A DNA stretch of 64,000 bases from assembly GCF_030758975.1 (NCBI RefSeq), contig NZ_CP132359.1, forward strand, positions 4,892,962-4,956,961. Reading direction: 5' to 3'. Shown in pieces: positions 28,316 through 38,079 of this stretch (positions are counted from its first letter, which is position 1; every line of letters starts with the position of its first letter). The notes below the pieces were generated by a model that did not search any database, was not told the origin of the DNA, and saw nothing but the letters and a program-made list of their open reading frames with translations. Source of the stretch: Bosea beijingensis (GTDB taxonomy: Bacteria > Pseudomonadota > Alphaproteobacteria > Rhizobiales > Beijerinckiaceae). The translations under genes were made by a program, and so were the position numbers.

Positions 28316-30340
28316 TCAACGCAACTGCGCGAGCGTCCCGCCGGCCTTCTCGATCAGGCCGCGGATCTCGTCGCGCTGGCGCTTGAATTCGGCCAGGGTC
28401 GCGCCCTCGAGCTCACGCCCCCGGGGCACGCGGATCTTCATCGGATTGACGAAATTGCCGTTGACCTTGACCTCGTAATGCAGGTGCGGGCCGGTCGAGA
28501 GGCCGGTATTGCCGAGATAGCCGATGACCTGGCCCTGCCGCACCTTGGCGCCCGGCACGATGCCGGCCGCGAAATTCGACTGGTGCGAATAGGTGGTGGC
28601 ATAGCCGTTGGCGTGCTGGATCACCGTGTGCTTGCCATAGCCGGACGACCAGCCGGCCTGCTGGATGGTTCCATTGCCGGCAGCCAGGATCGGCGTGCCG
28701 ATCCGGTTCGACCAGTCGATGCCGGTATGCATCTTCGAATAGCGCATGATCGGATGGTAGCGCATGCCGAAGCCGGAGCGCAGCTCGCCGTCGGCGATCG
28801 GCTTGCGCAGCAGGAACTTCTTCAGCGACTTGCCCTCGTCGTCGAAGTACTCGATCAGCCCGTCATCAGGGGCCTGGTAGCGGAAGACGCGGCGGGTCTC
28901 GCCATTGACGGTCAGGCTCGCCGACAGAATCTCGGCCCGCTCGCTCTCGTCCTCCTCGGTGAAGATCACCTCCAGATTGTCGCCGCCATGGACGCGCTGC
29001 TGGAGATCGAGATCATAGGAGAAGATCCGCACGAGCTCATCGACCAGAGGGCGCGGCAGATCGTGGCGGGCGCCGGTCTCGTAGAGGCTCTCGTAGAGCC
29101 GGGCGCCGCCCGAGCTCTCGTCGTCCTCGCTATCCTCGGTATTGCGCCGCTGCGGCCTCTGCGGGCCGGCGGCATCCTGGCGGGGCAGGTCGACCGGCAC
29201 GAAAGCGCCCTTGTCGCTCATCGCGATCGAGGCATCGGGCTGGCCGTTGCTGAGCAGCGAGACGCGCATGATCTGCCGGGGGTCGCCCGGGCGCGGGCCC
29301 GGCGCATAGAGCACCTGCAGCACCTGGCCGTCGGGCAGGGCCGAGGTTCGGACCTTGCTGCCGAAGGCCGCGATCATCGTGCGGACCAATTCGGGCGCGG
29401 CGCCGGCGCCGCGCATGACCTGCTCGAAATTCTCGCCGCGCTTGGCCATCACCAGCTTGTCCTCGACGAGAGGCTCGCGCGAGGCGGGGATCGGCGTCTT
29501 AGGCGCGTTGGTGACGTTCTCCGGCACGACGCGGACCTCGATGCCGGAAAAGCGGGTATCGGTCGCCGGCGCGTAGGCGAGAATATCGGTGCCGGGCGTC
29601 GCCGTGCCGGTGAGCGTGCGGCTCAGCATCAGTTGCGGCGGGATCGGCAAGCTGCGCTGGCGGCCGGAATTGGCCATGTTGGCGCGCTCTTCCTCGACCT
29701 GCGAGATCACCTCGGCATCGCTGAGCTGCGGCTTGCCGGAGGGCAGGGTCAGGTCGCCGAGATCGCGCTTGACGATGGTGACGTCGGCATCCGGCATGTC
29801 CTGGGCCGGCTCGGCATAGCGTTCCTCGGGCTGGCCTCCCTCGGCGAACAGGCGCAGCGGATTGAAGGGCGGGATATTGCTGGCATAGACGCCGGTGGTG
29901 AGCGACAGGTTGGAAGCCAGGCGGACGAAGGGGCGGACGCGAATGACCTCGCGGTTGCCGGTGCGCTGTGACATCGGCGCGCGCAAGGTGTGGCGCGCCG
30001 ACATGACCGGTTGGTCCGCGACGAGCTTGTCGGCCTTGCGTGCGCCGCCGCCTTCGCCGGCGGCCGAGGAGGCGCGGATCGCGACCGTCTCCGGCTGTTC
30101 GGGATAGCTGGTGTCGCCGCGCATCGCTACCAGGATGGCCGCGCCGAGCAGAGCCGCACCGCAGGAACCGACGAGCGCGCAGGCGAAGAGCCAGCGCAGC
30201 GAGACGCCACGACGATCCAAAGGCTGCTGGCGGGAATCGCCGGGCTGGATCGGCGGCTCGATCCCGAGATCGACCAGCAGGGCCGCCGCCTCGGGGGCGA
30301 GCGGCTCGGCCGGCTGTGCGAACTCGGGATGGGCGTTCAT
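28316..30340 (-). CDS. M23 family metallopeptidase (LytM domain), membrane-anchored
   Basis: A 674-residue envelope protein. Short cytoplasmic part, one membrane helix at about residues 49-73, a long periplasmic region with LysM-like or coiled stretches, then a C-terminal LytM/M23 domain. The zinc site is complete: HTGID (HxxxD, about residue 535) and PHLHYEV (HxH, about 618). It probably cuts peptidoglycan cross-links or activates other hydrolases. The start is at MNAHPEFAQP; the frame is open upstream but without helix or coding character. Typical length for alphaproteobacterial M23 proteins of this architecture. Confidence 0.93.
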   Translation of the reverse strand: MNAHPEFAQPAEPLAPEAAALLVDLGIEPPIQPGDSRQQPLDRRGVSLRWLFACALVGSCGAALLGAAILVAMRGDTSYPEQPETVAIRASSAAGEGGGARKADKLVADQPVMSARHTLRAPMSQRTGNREVIRVRPFVRLASNLSLTTGVYASNIPPFNPLRLFAEGGQPEERYAEPAQDMPDADVTIVKRDLGDLTLPSGKPQLSDAEVISQVEEERANMANSGRQRSLPIPPQLMLSRTLTGTATPGTDILAYAPATDTRFSGIEVRVVPENVTNAPKTPIPASREPLVEDKLVMAKRGENFEQVMRGAGAAPELVRTMIAAFGSKVRTSALPDGQVLQVLYAPGPRPGDPRQIMRVSLLSNGQPDASIAMSDKGAFVPVDLPRQDAAGPQRPQRRNTEDSEDDESSGGARLYESLYETGARHDLPRPLVDELVRIFSYDLDLQQRVHGGDNLEVIFTEEDESERAEILSASLTVNGETRRVFRYQAPDDGLIEYFDDEGKSLKKFLLRKPIADGELRSGFGMRYHPIMRYSKMHTGIDWSNRIGTPILAAGNGTIQQAGWSSGYGKHTVIQHANGYATTYSHQSNFAAGIVPGAKVRQGQVIGYLGNTGLSTGPHLHYEVKVNGNFVNPMKIRVPRGRELEGATLAEFKRQRDEIRGLIEKAGGTLAQLR

Positions 30341-30825
30341 CGTGTGGCGGCTGCTTCTTGCGGGCTGTCTCGAAATCTCGATGGCAACCCTCGCTGCCGC
30401 GAAGGCGCCTTGAGCGCGCCCTGACGAAAGCGCGCCAGGACCATGCCCGTGCCGGGAGCCGGAATCAATCCGTTCAGCCGTGGACGACCTCCTGTGCTGG
30501 GAGATTGCGGCTGTTTTGGGATAGAGCGGATATCGCCCGCCTGCCTTCGACGCGCTCGCGCGCAAGAGCGCGCTTGCATGTACTATATACCGGGCCGGAC
30601 AACTCCGCCCGTTCGTCGTTCGAAAGCTGTGTCGGGAAGGCCGACCATTCGAAACGCCGGACCTCGGTCGATCTTCGCGGGAAAAAACTTCGCACCGCAG
30701 CAGAGCCAGACAAGGGTCGAGGCCGGGATTGGATAGCCGGCCCCGACTTGGAACCACGCCAAAGCGTGCAAACAAGGGCCTTCCAGGCCTGTTTCAGCGG
30801 GCTTCGGAACAAGAAATGCGATCCG
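30341..30825. other. 485-base non-coding stretch between the M23 gene and the ftsK fragment
   Basis: No convincing gene: overlapping short frames are Arg-rich and unlike proteins. It must hold the M23 promoter (minus). It has a GC-rich palindrome-like patch near 30550-30575 (CGCTCGCGCGCAAGAGCGCG) and an A-run with AAAAAACTTC near 30683 that resembles the A-run just before the promoter at 30849. It may be the upstream flank of an rRNA-type promoter; that is inference. Confidence 0.4.
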
Positions 30826-32532
30826 TCAAAAAAACTTCATCAGGCGTGTTGACTTCCAATCCGGGCCTGGCCTATAAACCGGCCATCGAGACGGCGCCGC
30901 CGCTGAGCGGAGTTCGAGCATCTTGGGATCGACCATGATCAGGCGGCACTCCTCCGGCTTGAGCCGGTAGAGGATCGACAGGATCATGGTGTTGATCGCG
31001 ACGGACTTACCCGAGCCGGTGGTGCCGGCGACGAGCAGGTGAGGCATGCGCGCCAAGTCCGCGATCACCGGCTCGCCGCCGATGGTCTTGCCGAGGCAGA
31101 GCGCGAGCTTGTGCTTGGTCGCCTCGAAATCCTGGCTGGCCAGAAGCTCGCGCAGGAAGACGGTCTCGCGGCGGGTGTTGGGCAGTTCGATGCCGATCGC
31201 GTTCTTGCCCTGAACCACCGCAACACGAGCCGACACAGCGCTCATCGAACGCGCAATGTCGTCCGCCAAAGAGATAACGCGGGAGCTCTTGATGCCGGGG
31301 GCAGGCTCGAGTTCGTACAAGGTGACGACCGGGCCGGGGCAGGCCTGGACGATCTCGCCACGGATGTTGAAGTCTTCGAGAACGCCTTCGAGCAGGCCGG
31401 CGTTCTGCTGAAGCACCTCGACCGGCAGCCTCTCATCCTGTGTTGGCGGCGGTTCGGCCAAAAACTCGATCGGCGGCAACTGGAAGCCGGCATCCTGCAC
31501 GACGGGCAGTTCGACGAGGCGAAGTTTTGCCCGGAACGGGGTGACCTTGGCCGATTCGACCGCCACCGGCTCGGGACGAACGGGTTCAGGCTGAACCGGT
31601 GCGGGCTGGGCCGGCTGAGGCTGAACGGGCTTGGACTCGACCACAGGCCGCGTGCTGCGCGCCAGCGGCACGCCGGGCTTTGCCGCAGCGACAGGTTCGG
31701 CCGCAGTTGGGGCGTCATCCTCGGTCACAGAGGTCTCAGTGGCAGGCACCTGCCAGGACGGTGTCGCAATCTGGAAGCTCACCTGATAGCCCTGCCCCCA
31801 GCCGAAGCCAGACCAGGCGGGCGCTAGAACCGGAGCTGTCATCGCGAGCAGCGCGGGTTCAGGCGTTGTGACCGGAGGCTGCCCAAAGGCAGCCGTCGGA
31901 GCATGGGTCATCGCTTCCGCCGTCATCGACGGCGCAACGGGATCGAACGCGAAATCGGCGTCGTCGCGCTCGGCCTCGGGCACGCATTCCCAGAAGGCGT
32001 GGTCCGAGATGAAATCGAGCGGTGTCGCGACATCCTGTTCAGGGTGAGCAGCGATCTCCACAGGCGTCTCGAACGCCATCTCGACGGGCTGCATCTCATC
32101 GACGAAGGCGTTCTCGCCGGCGTCGAAAGTCAATTCGACATCGACCGGTTCATCCATCAGGGTTTCAGGCACCGGCTCGGTGCCCGGCGCGCCCCAGACC
32201 TGCCGGATCAGGTGATCCGGCGTGCGCCAGAAGCGGACGCGGCTCTCGCCCTGCACAGGAGCGTTCGGGGACAGGCTGATGTCGAAACGCTGCCCGAGGA
32301 CCGGCGAAGCGGAGAGTTCCCGCTCGGCCTGTGCCAGTTTGCGCTGGGCGTCGGCGGAGCGCGACGGGCGGACATAGGTCGGCCAGAGACTGGACGATGC
32401 CGGATCGCTGTGAAGCGGCTCTGCGGCAGAGGTTTCCGGGGTTGCGGAGAGTGCGGTCTGCTGTGGTTGAACGAGGCGATTATCCTCGGAAACGACGGCG
32501 TTCGCGCGGCGAAGACGATCCAGTTTTTGCAT
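30826..32532 (-). pseudogene. ftsK: 3'-truncated DNA translocase FtsK/SpoIIIE paralogue
   Basis: A 568-codon frame that starts like a soluble FtsK paralogue (no N-terminal membrane helices), has a Pro/Glu-rich linker, then the FtsK alpha/beta motor region: GEIVQACPGPVVTLYELEPA, Walker A GTTGSGKS (about residues 502-509) and Walker B LIMVDPKMLEL. Homology stops at about 30910, directly after MLEL; the remaining 28 residues (RSAAAPSRWP onward) are unrelated. The second half of the motor and the DNA-reading gamma domain are missing, so it cannot translocate DNA. The last 84 bases coincide with an rRNA-type promoter on the other strand, suggesting a rearrangement junction. Confidence 0.85.
30849..30878 (+). 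promoter_or_regulatory. strong sigma70 promoter, rRNA-type
   Basis: TTGACT, 18-base spacer, TATAAA, with an A-rich patch (CAAAAAAACTTC) upstream like an UP element and a GC-rich stretch downstream. This is very strong for a GC-rich alphaproteobacterium and resembles rrn promoters. It points right, into the antisense strand of the ftsK fragment, and no RNA gene follows. Confidence 0.6.
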
Positions 32533-32657
32533 GGGCTTAGGCGAACACTACGCTTCGTTAACCTGAAACCCAGTCCTAGCCCGGCAGGGTTAAGAGACCG
32601 TTCCGCCGGTCCGCTTTCCGGTGTCCGAAGCTGGCGCGCTCAGGCTTGCGACAAGCA

Positions 32658-32831
32658 TCAACGCGTCTGCTTTTCCGCAGTCGGCGCGGCAGCATCGTCG
32701 TCCTGGAGCACGCGCCAGGCGGCGCCTTCGAGATCGGCGAACTGACCTGATCGCATGCACCAGAAGAAGGCACCCAGGCCCAAAAGGCCGAGCCCCAGCG
32801 CAAGGGGAAACAGGATGACGATGATGTTCAT
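32658..32831 (-). CDS. ccoS: cbb3 oxidase assembly protein CcoS (FixS)
   Basis: A 57-residue single-helix protein starting MNIIVILFPLALGLGLLGLG, then FFWCMRSGQFADLEGAAWRV, the CcoS signature, and a short charged tail. CcoS is needed for correct heme and copper loading of CcoN. The ATG overlaps the ccoI stop by 4 bases, the usual fixI-fixS coupling. Last gene of the ccoNOQPGHIS run. Confidence 0.92.
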   Translation of the reverse strand: MNIIVILFPLALGLGLLGLGAFFWCMRSGQFADLEGAAWRVLQDDDAAAPTAEKQTR

Positions 32832-35023
32832 GCCTCTGCCTCCGAAGACCTCGCGCGGCGTGCGCGCAGGGCGTTGAGCGTCACCACCAGCGACGAGCCC
32901 GACATGGCGATGGCAGCGACCAGCGGCGTCGCCAGCCCCACAATCGCGATCGGTACCGCGACCGCGTTGTAGAGCACGGCAAACCAGAGGTTCTGCAGCA
33001 TCAGCCCGCGCGCCTTCCGGGCGATGCCGAGCGCGGACGCAACCGGCGCGAGGCTGTCGCCGAGGAAGACGATATCCGCCGCGGCCTGCGCCAGATGTGT
33101 GGCGCTGACCGGGGAAATCGAGACATGCGCGCCAGCGAGCGCCGGCGCATCGTTCAGCCCGTCTCCGACCATCAGCACCTTGCGGCCATTCGCCGCCATG
33201 CTGTCGAGCCGATCGAGCTTATCGGCCGGCAGCAGGCCGGCCTGGATATGTGCGATGTCGAGCGCGGCCGCGATCGGCGCGACCGCTTCCAGCCGATCGC
33301 CGGAGAGGATCGCGACCTCCAGGCCTGCCGCGCGCAGGGCGTCGATCGTCGCGCGCGCATCCGGACGCAGGCTCTGACCGAGTGCCAGTACGGTGCGATA
33401 TGAGCCATGCCGATAGGCGATGAAGGAGGCGCCCGGGTGCCGCGCCTTGACCGCGAGGGCCTCAGCTTCGGCATCGCAGAAGGCGAGGCTGCCGAGCCGC
33501 TGCTCGTCAGCCTCCTCCCCCGCCGACAGGCCGTGTCCACGCTCCTCGCGAACATCCGTTCGCGGAGAGGTGTTACCGAGCGCGCGGGCCAGAGCCTGCG
33601 CCAGCGGGTGGCTGCTGGCTGCGGCGAGCGCACCGATCTCGGCCCGGCGCTCAGGTGCTAATGCCTCAGGGTTCAGGATATCGGGCTCGGGCAGGGTGAG
33701 CGTGCCCGTCTTGTCGAAGACGGCGATATCGGCCTCGGCGAGGCGCTCCAGCGCATCACCCTCCTTGAGCATGATCCTGCATTTGAACAGGGCGGAGGCC
33801 GCCACGACCTGCACGGCGGGGATCGCGAGGCCGAGCGCACAGGGACAAGTGATGATCAGCACGGTCACGGCGATCATCAAGGCTTCGGGCCAAGGCAGTC
33901 CCCAGGCGAGCCAGCCGAGAAAGGTCGCTGCCGACAGGGTATGGACGACCGGCGCATAAAGCCGTGCCGCCCGATCCGAGAGGCGGACATAGCGCGAGCG
34001 GCTGCCAACGGCCTGATTCATGAGCCGGTCGATCTCGTCGAGCAGCGTGCCTTGCCCGGCCGCCTCGACGCGGATGGTCAGGGCGCCCGTGAGATTCAGC
34101 GTGCCGGCATGGACCCGTTCGCCCTGACCGATCGCGGCGGGGGCGGTCTCGCCGGTGACGAGGCTCTGGTCGAGCTCGGAGCGGCCGGTCTCGACGATGC
34201 CGTCGACCGAGACGCGCTCGCCCGGACGCACGAGAACGCAGTCACCCGGCTGGACCGCCGCGATTGGCGTGATCGTCCAGTTGCCGTCGTCAGTGAGCCT
34301 GGTCGCGGTCTCGGCCTTGAGCGCAGCAAGATTGCCGGCAAGGTCGCGGGTGCGGCGGCGCATGAGCTGGTCGAGATAGCGCCCGATCAGCAGGAAGAAG
34401 AGCAGCATCACCACGCCGTCGAAATAGGCATGGCGGCCATGGGTCCAGGTCTCCGCGACGGACATGACCAGCGCCAGCACGACGCCGATGGTGATCGGTA
34501 CGTCCATGTTGACGGCGCCGGCCTTGAGGGCACGCAACGCGCTATCGAAGAAGGGGCGGCCCGCATAGGCGGCCGTCGGCAGGGCGATCAGCGCCGAGAG
34601 CCAGTGGAAGAAATCGCGCGTCGTCGGGTCGATATCGCCGCTATTGCCGGACCAGACGGCGACCGAGAGCAGCATGATGTTCATCGAGGCGAAGCCGGCG
34701 ACGCCGAGCCGGCGCATCAGGCTGCGTTCCTCGGCGACAGCACCGTCCTCCTGCCGCTCGGCGACGAAAGGATAGGCCTTGAAGCCGAGCGCGCCGAGCT
34801 TGTCGACGACGGCCTCCGGTCTGAGCAGCGCTTCGCGCCATTCGACCGAGACGCGCTTCAGTGCGAGATTGACGCGGGCGCCGAGGATGGCGGGCTCGCG
34901 GCCGAGCCCGCTCTCGATCGCCTGCATGCAGCCGGCGCAGCGGATGCCGTCGACCGCCAGTTCCATGCTGGCGATGCCGCCATCGCGATGGCGCACGAAG
35001 ACGGAGAGGTCCTGCGCTGCCAT
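32828..35023 (-). CDS. ccoI: copper-transporting P-type ATPase CcoI (FixI)
   Basis: A 731-residue P1B ATPase that exports copper for cbb3 oxidase maturation. N-terminal metal-binding site GIRCAGC (Cys29, Cys32), membrane metal site CPC in ITCPCALGLAIP, phosphorylation site DKTGTLT and hinge GDGLNDAPAL are all present. Eight helices are expected. It lies between ccoH and ccoS, 1 base after the ccoH stop region, which separates it from general CopA exporters. Confidence 0.95.
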   Translation of the reverse strand: MAAQDLSVFVRHRDGGIASMELAVDGIRCAGCMQAIESGLGREPAILGARVNLALKRVSVEWREALLRPEAVVDKLGALGFKAYPFVAERQEDGAVAEERSLMRRLGVAGFASMNIMLLSVAVWSGNSGDIDPTTRDFFHWLSALIALPTAAYAGRPFFDSALRALKAGAVNMDVPITIGVVLALVMSVAETWTHGRHAYFDGVVMLLFFLLIGRYLDQLMRRRTRDLAGNLAALKAETATRLTDDGNWTITPIAAVQPGDCVLVRPGERVSVDGIVETGRSELDQSLVTGETAPAAIGQGERVHAGTLNLTGALTIRVEAAGQGTLLDEIDRLMNQAVGSRSRYVRLSDRAARLYAPVVHTLSAATFLGWLAWGLPWPEALMIAVTVLIITCPCALGLAIPAVQVVAASALFKCRIMLKEGDALERLAEADIAVFDKTGTLTLPEPDILNPEALAPERRAEIGALAAASSHPLAQALARALGNTSPRTDVREERGHGLSAGEEADEQRLGSLAFCDAEAEALAVKARHPGASFIAYRHGSYRTVLALGQSLRPDARATIDALRAAGLEVAILSGDRLEAVAPIAAALDIAHIQAGLLPADKLDRLDSMAANGRKVLMVGDGLNDAPALAGAHVSISPVSATHLAQAAADIVFLGDSLAPVASALGIARKARGLMLQNLWFAVLYNAVAVPIAIVGLATPLVAAIAMSGSSLVVTLNALRARRARSSEAEA

Positions 35024-35024
35024 T

Positions 35025-35570
35025 CTATTTCTCCGGCAGGGTGATGCGGCTGCGCGAGGCGAAGACGATTTCTTCGCCTCGTCGCACCTGCAGCTCCAGT
35101 ATCCAGGAACCGGTCTCGACGCGGTCGAGACCGGCCTCGTAGCGGCCGGGTTGGCGCTCGTTCAGCGTGACGGCGTGATCGCGCGCCGAGGTCGCGGGGT
35201 GGCGCAGTCGCGCCGTCGCGGTGTATCCGGAGAGCGGCTGACCGAGGCGGTCCGCCAGGGTCACGCCGAGCGCGGCGCCCTCGCCCTGGCGGGCGAGCGT
35301 GGCCACAGCCTTCCAGCCGCGCGCGTCGCGCTCTTGCTGGCGGGCGATCTCCTCGTTGAAGTGCTGGCTGGTCTCGTAAGCGCTCTTGGTCTCGACGCCC
35401 GGCATGGTGCGCAGCGCGACCGTCAGGATCGTCGCATTGACCGATACGATGACGCCGAAGAACAGCACCAGCATCGCCGCGACCATGCCGCCGGTCAGCT
35501 TGAAGGGGCGGCGCGGGCGCGGGGCGGCAGGGGCGTCGCAGGGCATCAGGAAAACTCCGCAGCAGCTCAT
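35025..35570 (-). CDS. ccoH: cbb3 oxidase assembly protein CcoH (FixH)
   Basis: A 181-residue single-pass membrane protein. The helix at about residues 25-50 (GGMVAAMLVLFFGVIVSVNA) follows an RPRRPFKLTG segment; the periplasmic domain ends with WILELQVRRGEEIVFASRSR. FixH family proteins help assemble CcoN and CcoP. The ATG overlaps the ccoG stop (ATGA), and a second ATG 24 bases in is a possible alternative. It precedes ccoI. Confidence 0.92.
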   Translation of the reverse strand: MSCCGVFLMPCDAPAAPRPRRPFKLTGGMVAAMLVLFFGVIVSVNATILTVALRTMPGVETKSAYETSQHFNEEIARQQERDARGWKAVATLARQGEGAALGVTLADRLGQPLSGYTATARLRHPATSARDHAVTLNERQPGRYEAGLDRVETGSWILELQVRRGEEIVFASRSRITLPEK

Positions 35571-37021
35571 GGTTTGGCTCCGGGCGCCATGAAATGGTCG
35601 GCCGCGCGCACGGTCTCCCCGGCGAAAAGGTCCGAGGCGGTGATGGTGATGGACTGCGACGCCTCGAGCGGCACGCCGGCCGGCACGGTGATGAGCACGC
35701 GCACTTCGCGCGAGGAATCGGGATCGACGGTCACGACCGGCCTGACATCGGCCGTAGGTGCAACACCGACCACCTCGATGCGGATACCGGGCAGGCCATC
35801 GACAGTCAGCGCGAAGGGGCGGATTTCCGGGCGCTTGTTGAGCAGGCGGACCGCATAGGCGTTGCGGATCGAGCCGTCGCTCAACGTCACGAAGAGCGGG
35901 GCACGCTCGTGCAGCACGGAGATACCGGCGGTGCGGCGCGTCGCGAGCTGCCAGAGCATGGCCCCGCCCACCACGACGATCAGCGCCGCATAGATCGCCG
36001 TTCGCGCCCGAAACGGGCGGTAGATGGCGGGTTGGCCGGCCATGCGGCGCTTGACGTTGGTTTCGGTGTCATAGGCGATCAGCCGCTTGGGGCGGTCGAC
36101 CTTGGCCATGACGGTGTCGCAGGCATCGATGCAGAGCCCGCACTGGATGCAGTCGAGCTGGGCGCCGTCGCGAATGTCGATGCCGACCGGGCAGACCGCG
36201 ACGCATTGATGGCAGTCGATGCAATCGCCGGCCGGCGCGCCCTGCGCCTTCAGCTTCAAGCCCTGCTTGACCGAGACGCGCGGCTCGCCGCGATCATAGC
36301 GATAGGTGACGTTGAGCGCCTCATCGTCGGTCAGCGCCGCCTGGATGCGTGGCCAGGGGCACATGAACTTGCAGACCTGCTCGCGCATGATGCCGGCGAG
36401 CGTATAGGTCGTGAAGGTCAGGATCGCGATCCAGACATAGGCCGAGAGCGGCGCGGCGAAGGTCGCGAGCTCCCGCACCAGCGTCGGCGCATCGGAGAAA
36501 TAGAGAACCCAGGCACCACCGGTCCACCAGGCGATGACGATCCAGACCGCGTGCTTGGTCACCTTGCGCCAGAGCTTGCCGAAGCTCCAGGGCGCGTCAT
36601 CCAGGCGCATGCGCTCGCGCCGGTCGCCCTCGAAGACGCGTTCGACGGCGAGGAACAGATCGGTCCAGACCGTCTGCGGGCAGAGATAGCCGCACCAGAC
36701 CCGGCCCGCGAGCGCGTTCATCAGGAAGAGCGCGAAGGAGGCCAGAATCAGCAGGCCGGTGAAATAGTAGACCTCCTGCGGCCAGATCTCGATGAAGAAG
36801 AAGTAGAAGCGGCCATTGGCGATATCGGCCAGCACCGCCTGATCGGGCAGATACGGGCCGCGGTCCCAGCGGAGGAACGGCAGCAGGTAGTAGATGCCGA
36901 GGCACAGGAACAGGATCGCCCATTTCGCGCGCCGGTACGGGCCGGACACGCTCTGCGGATAGACCTTCGCCGACGCCGCGAAGAGCGGGGTGTCGTCAGG
37001 GTCGGCCCCGGCCGTGCTCAC
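35567..37021 (-). CDS. ccoG: cbb3 oxidase accessory protein CcoG (FixG), 4Fe-4S
   Basis: A 484-residue membrane ferredoxin-like protein, proposed to reduce Cu(II) during cbb3 assembly. About four helices in the first 220 residues, with GYLCPQTVWTD; then two cluster motifs CIDCHQCVAVCPVG and CIQCGLCIDACD; a further helix and a C-terminal immunoglobulin-like domain. The GTG start is 1 base after the ccoP stop. Order and size are as in rhizobial fixG. Confidence 0.95.
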   Translation of the reverse strand: MSTAGADPDDTPLFAASAKVYPQSVSGPYRRAKWAILFLCLGIYYLLPFLRWDRGPYLPDQAVLADIANGRFYFFFIEIWPQEVYYFTGLLILASFALFLMNALAGRVWCGYLCPQTVWTDLFLAVERVFEGDRRERMRLDDAPWSFGKLWRKVTKHAVWIVIAWWTGGAWVLYFSDAPTLVRELATFAAPLSAYVWIAILTFTTYTLAGIMREQVCKFMCPWPRIQAALTDDEALNVTYRYDRGEPRVSVKQGLKLKAQGAPAGDCIDCHQCVAVCPVGIDIRDGAQLDCIQCGLCIDACDTVMAKVDRPKRLIAYDTETNVKRRMAGQPAIYRPFRARTAIYAALIVVVGGAMLWQLATRRTAGISVLHERAPLFVTLSDGSIRNAYAVRLLNKRPEIRPFALTVDGLPGIRIEVVGVAPTADVRPVVTVDPDSSREVRVLITVPAGVPLEASQSITITASDLFAGETVRAADHFMAPGAKP

Positions 37022-37022
37022 G

Positions 37023-37910
37023 CTACTGCCCTCCCCCCAGCGAGTGGACGTAGATGGTCAGTGCCTTCAGCGTGGCCTCGTCGAGGCGCCCGCCCCAGGC
37101 CGGCATCACGCCGTTGCGGCTGTTGGTGATGGTCTCGGTCAGCGACGCCATGTCCATGCCGTAGAGGCTGATCGCGTCGGTCAGATTCGGTGCGCCCATC
37201 TCCACGTTGCCCTTGCCGGTCTCGCCGTGGCAGGCGGCGCAGTTATCGGCGAAGAGCTTGCGGCCGAGCGCAAGATTGGCTTTGGGCTCCGTCGAAAGGC
37301 TGGCGAGCTCGCGGACATGGTTGGCGACGGCATTGATCTCGTCACGCTTGAGCATGCCGTCGCGGCCGAAAGCCGGCATCTGGCTCACCCGCGTCTCGTC
37401 ATTGCCGGCGACGCGGATACCGTGGCGCAGCGTCTGCATGATCGCCTCAAACGAGCCCCCCCAGAGCCAGTCGTCATCGTTCAGGTTGGGATAGCCCTTG
37501 GCGCCGGCGCCACCGACGCCGTGGCAGGCGGCGCAGTTGTCGCCGAAGGCGGCCTTGCCCTGCGCCATCGCGATCAGGAAGAGGGCCGGATCGGCCTTGA
37601 TCTGCGCTGGCGTGGCATCCGCCATTCCGGCGGCCTGGGCCGCGCGCTGCGCCTTGAGCTGCGCCATGTCGGCGCTGATATCGGCGCGGCTGGCATAGCC
37701 GATCACGCCCCTGGTGGTGTCGGTCAAGAGCGGCCAGGCCGGGTAGACGACCCAGTAGCCGATCGACCAGACGATGGTGGCGTAGAAGATGCCGAGCCAC
37801 CAGCGCGGCAGCGGCGTGTTGAGCTCGCGGATGCCGTCCCATTCATGGCCGGTGGTGGCGATGCCGGTATGCGGATCGACATGCGGGGCGTCGTGGCTCT
37901 TCTGGTCCAT
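37023..37910 (-). CDS. ccoP: cbb3 oxidase diheme cytochrome c subunit CcoP
   Basis: A 295-residue membrane-anchored cytochrome. One or two N-terminal helices (about residues 33-60), then two cytochrome c domains with CAACHGVGGAG and CAACHGETGKG as the heme-binding CxxCH motifs. It takes electrons from the quinol pathway and passes them to CcoO. The first residues (MDQKSHDAPHVDPHTGI) match the conserved DxxTG-containing N-terminus. Starts 2 bases after the ccoQ stop. Confidence 0.95.
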   Translation of the reverse strand: MDQKSHDAPHVDPHTGIATTGHEWDGIRELNTPLPRWWLGIFYATIVWSIGYWVVYPAWPLLTDTTRGVIGYASRADISADMAQLKAQRAAQAAGMADATPAQIKADPALFLIAMAQGKAAFGDNCAACHGVGGAGAKGYPNLNDDDWLWGGSFEAIMQTLRHGIRVAGNDETRVSQMPAFGRDGMLKRDEINAVANHVRELASLSTEPKANLALGRKLFADNCAACHGETGKGNVEMGAPNLTDAISLYGMDMASLTETITNSRNGVMPAWGGRLDEATLKALTIYVHSLGGGQ

Positions 37911-37912
37911 GA

Positions 37913-38068
37913 TCAGTCCTCGCGCAGCGGATTGAGCGCGGCTTGATCGAAGCGGGCGCGGTTCTTCGGCCAGAAGGCGTAGACGCAGACGCCGAGGAAG
38001 ACGGCGACGAAGTAGAGAAGGCCGGCGGACTGGGCGAAACCGGCAAGCCAGTGATAGGTCGTTTGCAT
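37913..38068 (-). CDS. ccoQ: cbb3 oxidase small subunit CcoQ
   Basis: A 51-residue single-helix protein (MQTTYHWLAGFAQSAGLLYF, then VAVFLGVCVYAFWPKNRARF) with a short polar tail. The length and the WPKNR ending of the helix are typical of CcoQ, which stabilises the complex. It lies between ccoO and ccoP as expected. It is too short for usual gene-length cutoffs and easily missed. Confidence 0.93.
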   Translation of the reverse strand: MQTTYHWLAGFAQSAGLLYFVAVFLGVCVYAFWPKNRARFDQAALNPLRED

Positions 38069-38079
38069 GGCAGCCTCGC

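Noticed and set aside
30826..30909. C-terminal tail of the FtsK fragment (ending KSTRLMKFF) as a sequencing-adapter artefact
   Set aside because: The peptide looks a little like translated adapter sequence, but the DNA does not contain the GATCGGAAGAGC adapter core; it reads as genomic promoter-like DNA instead.
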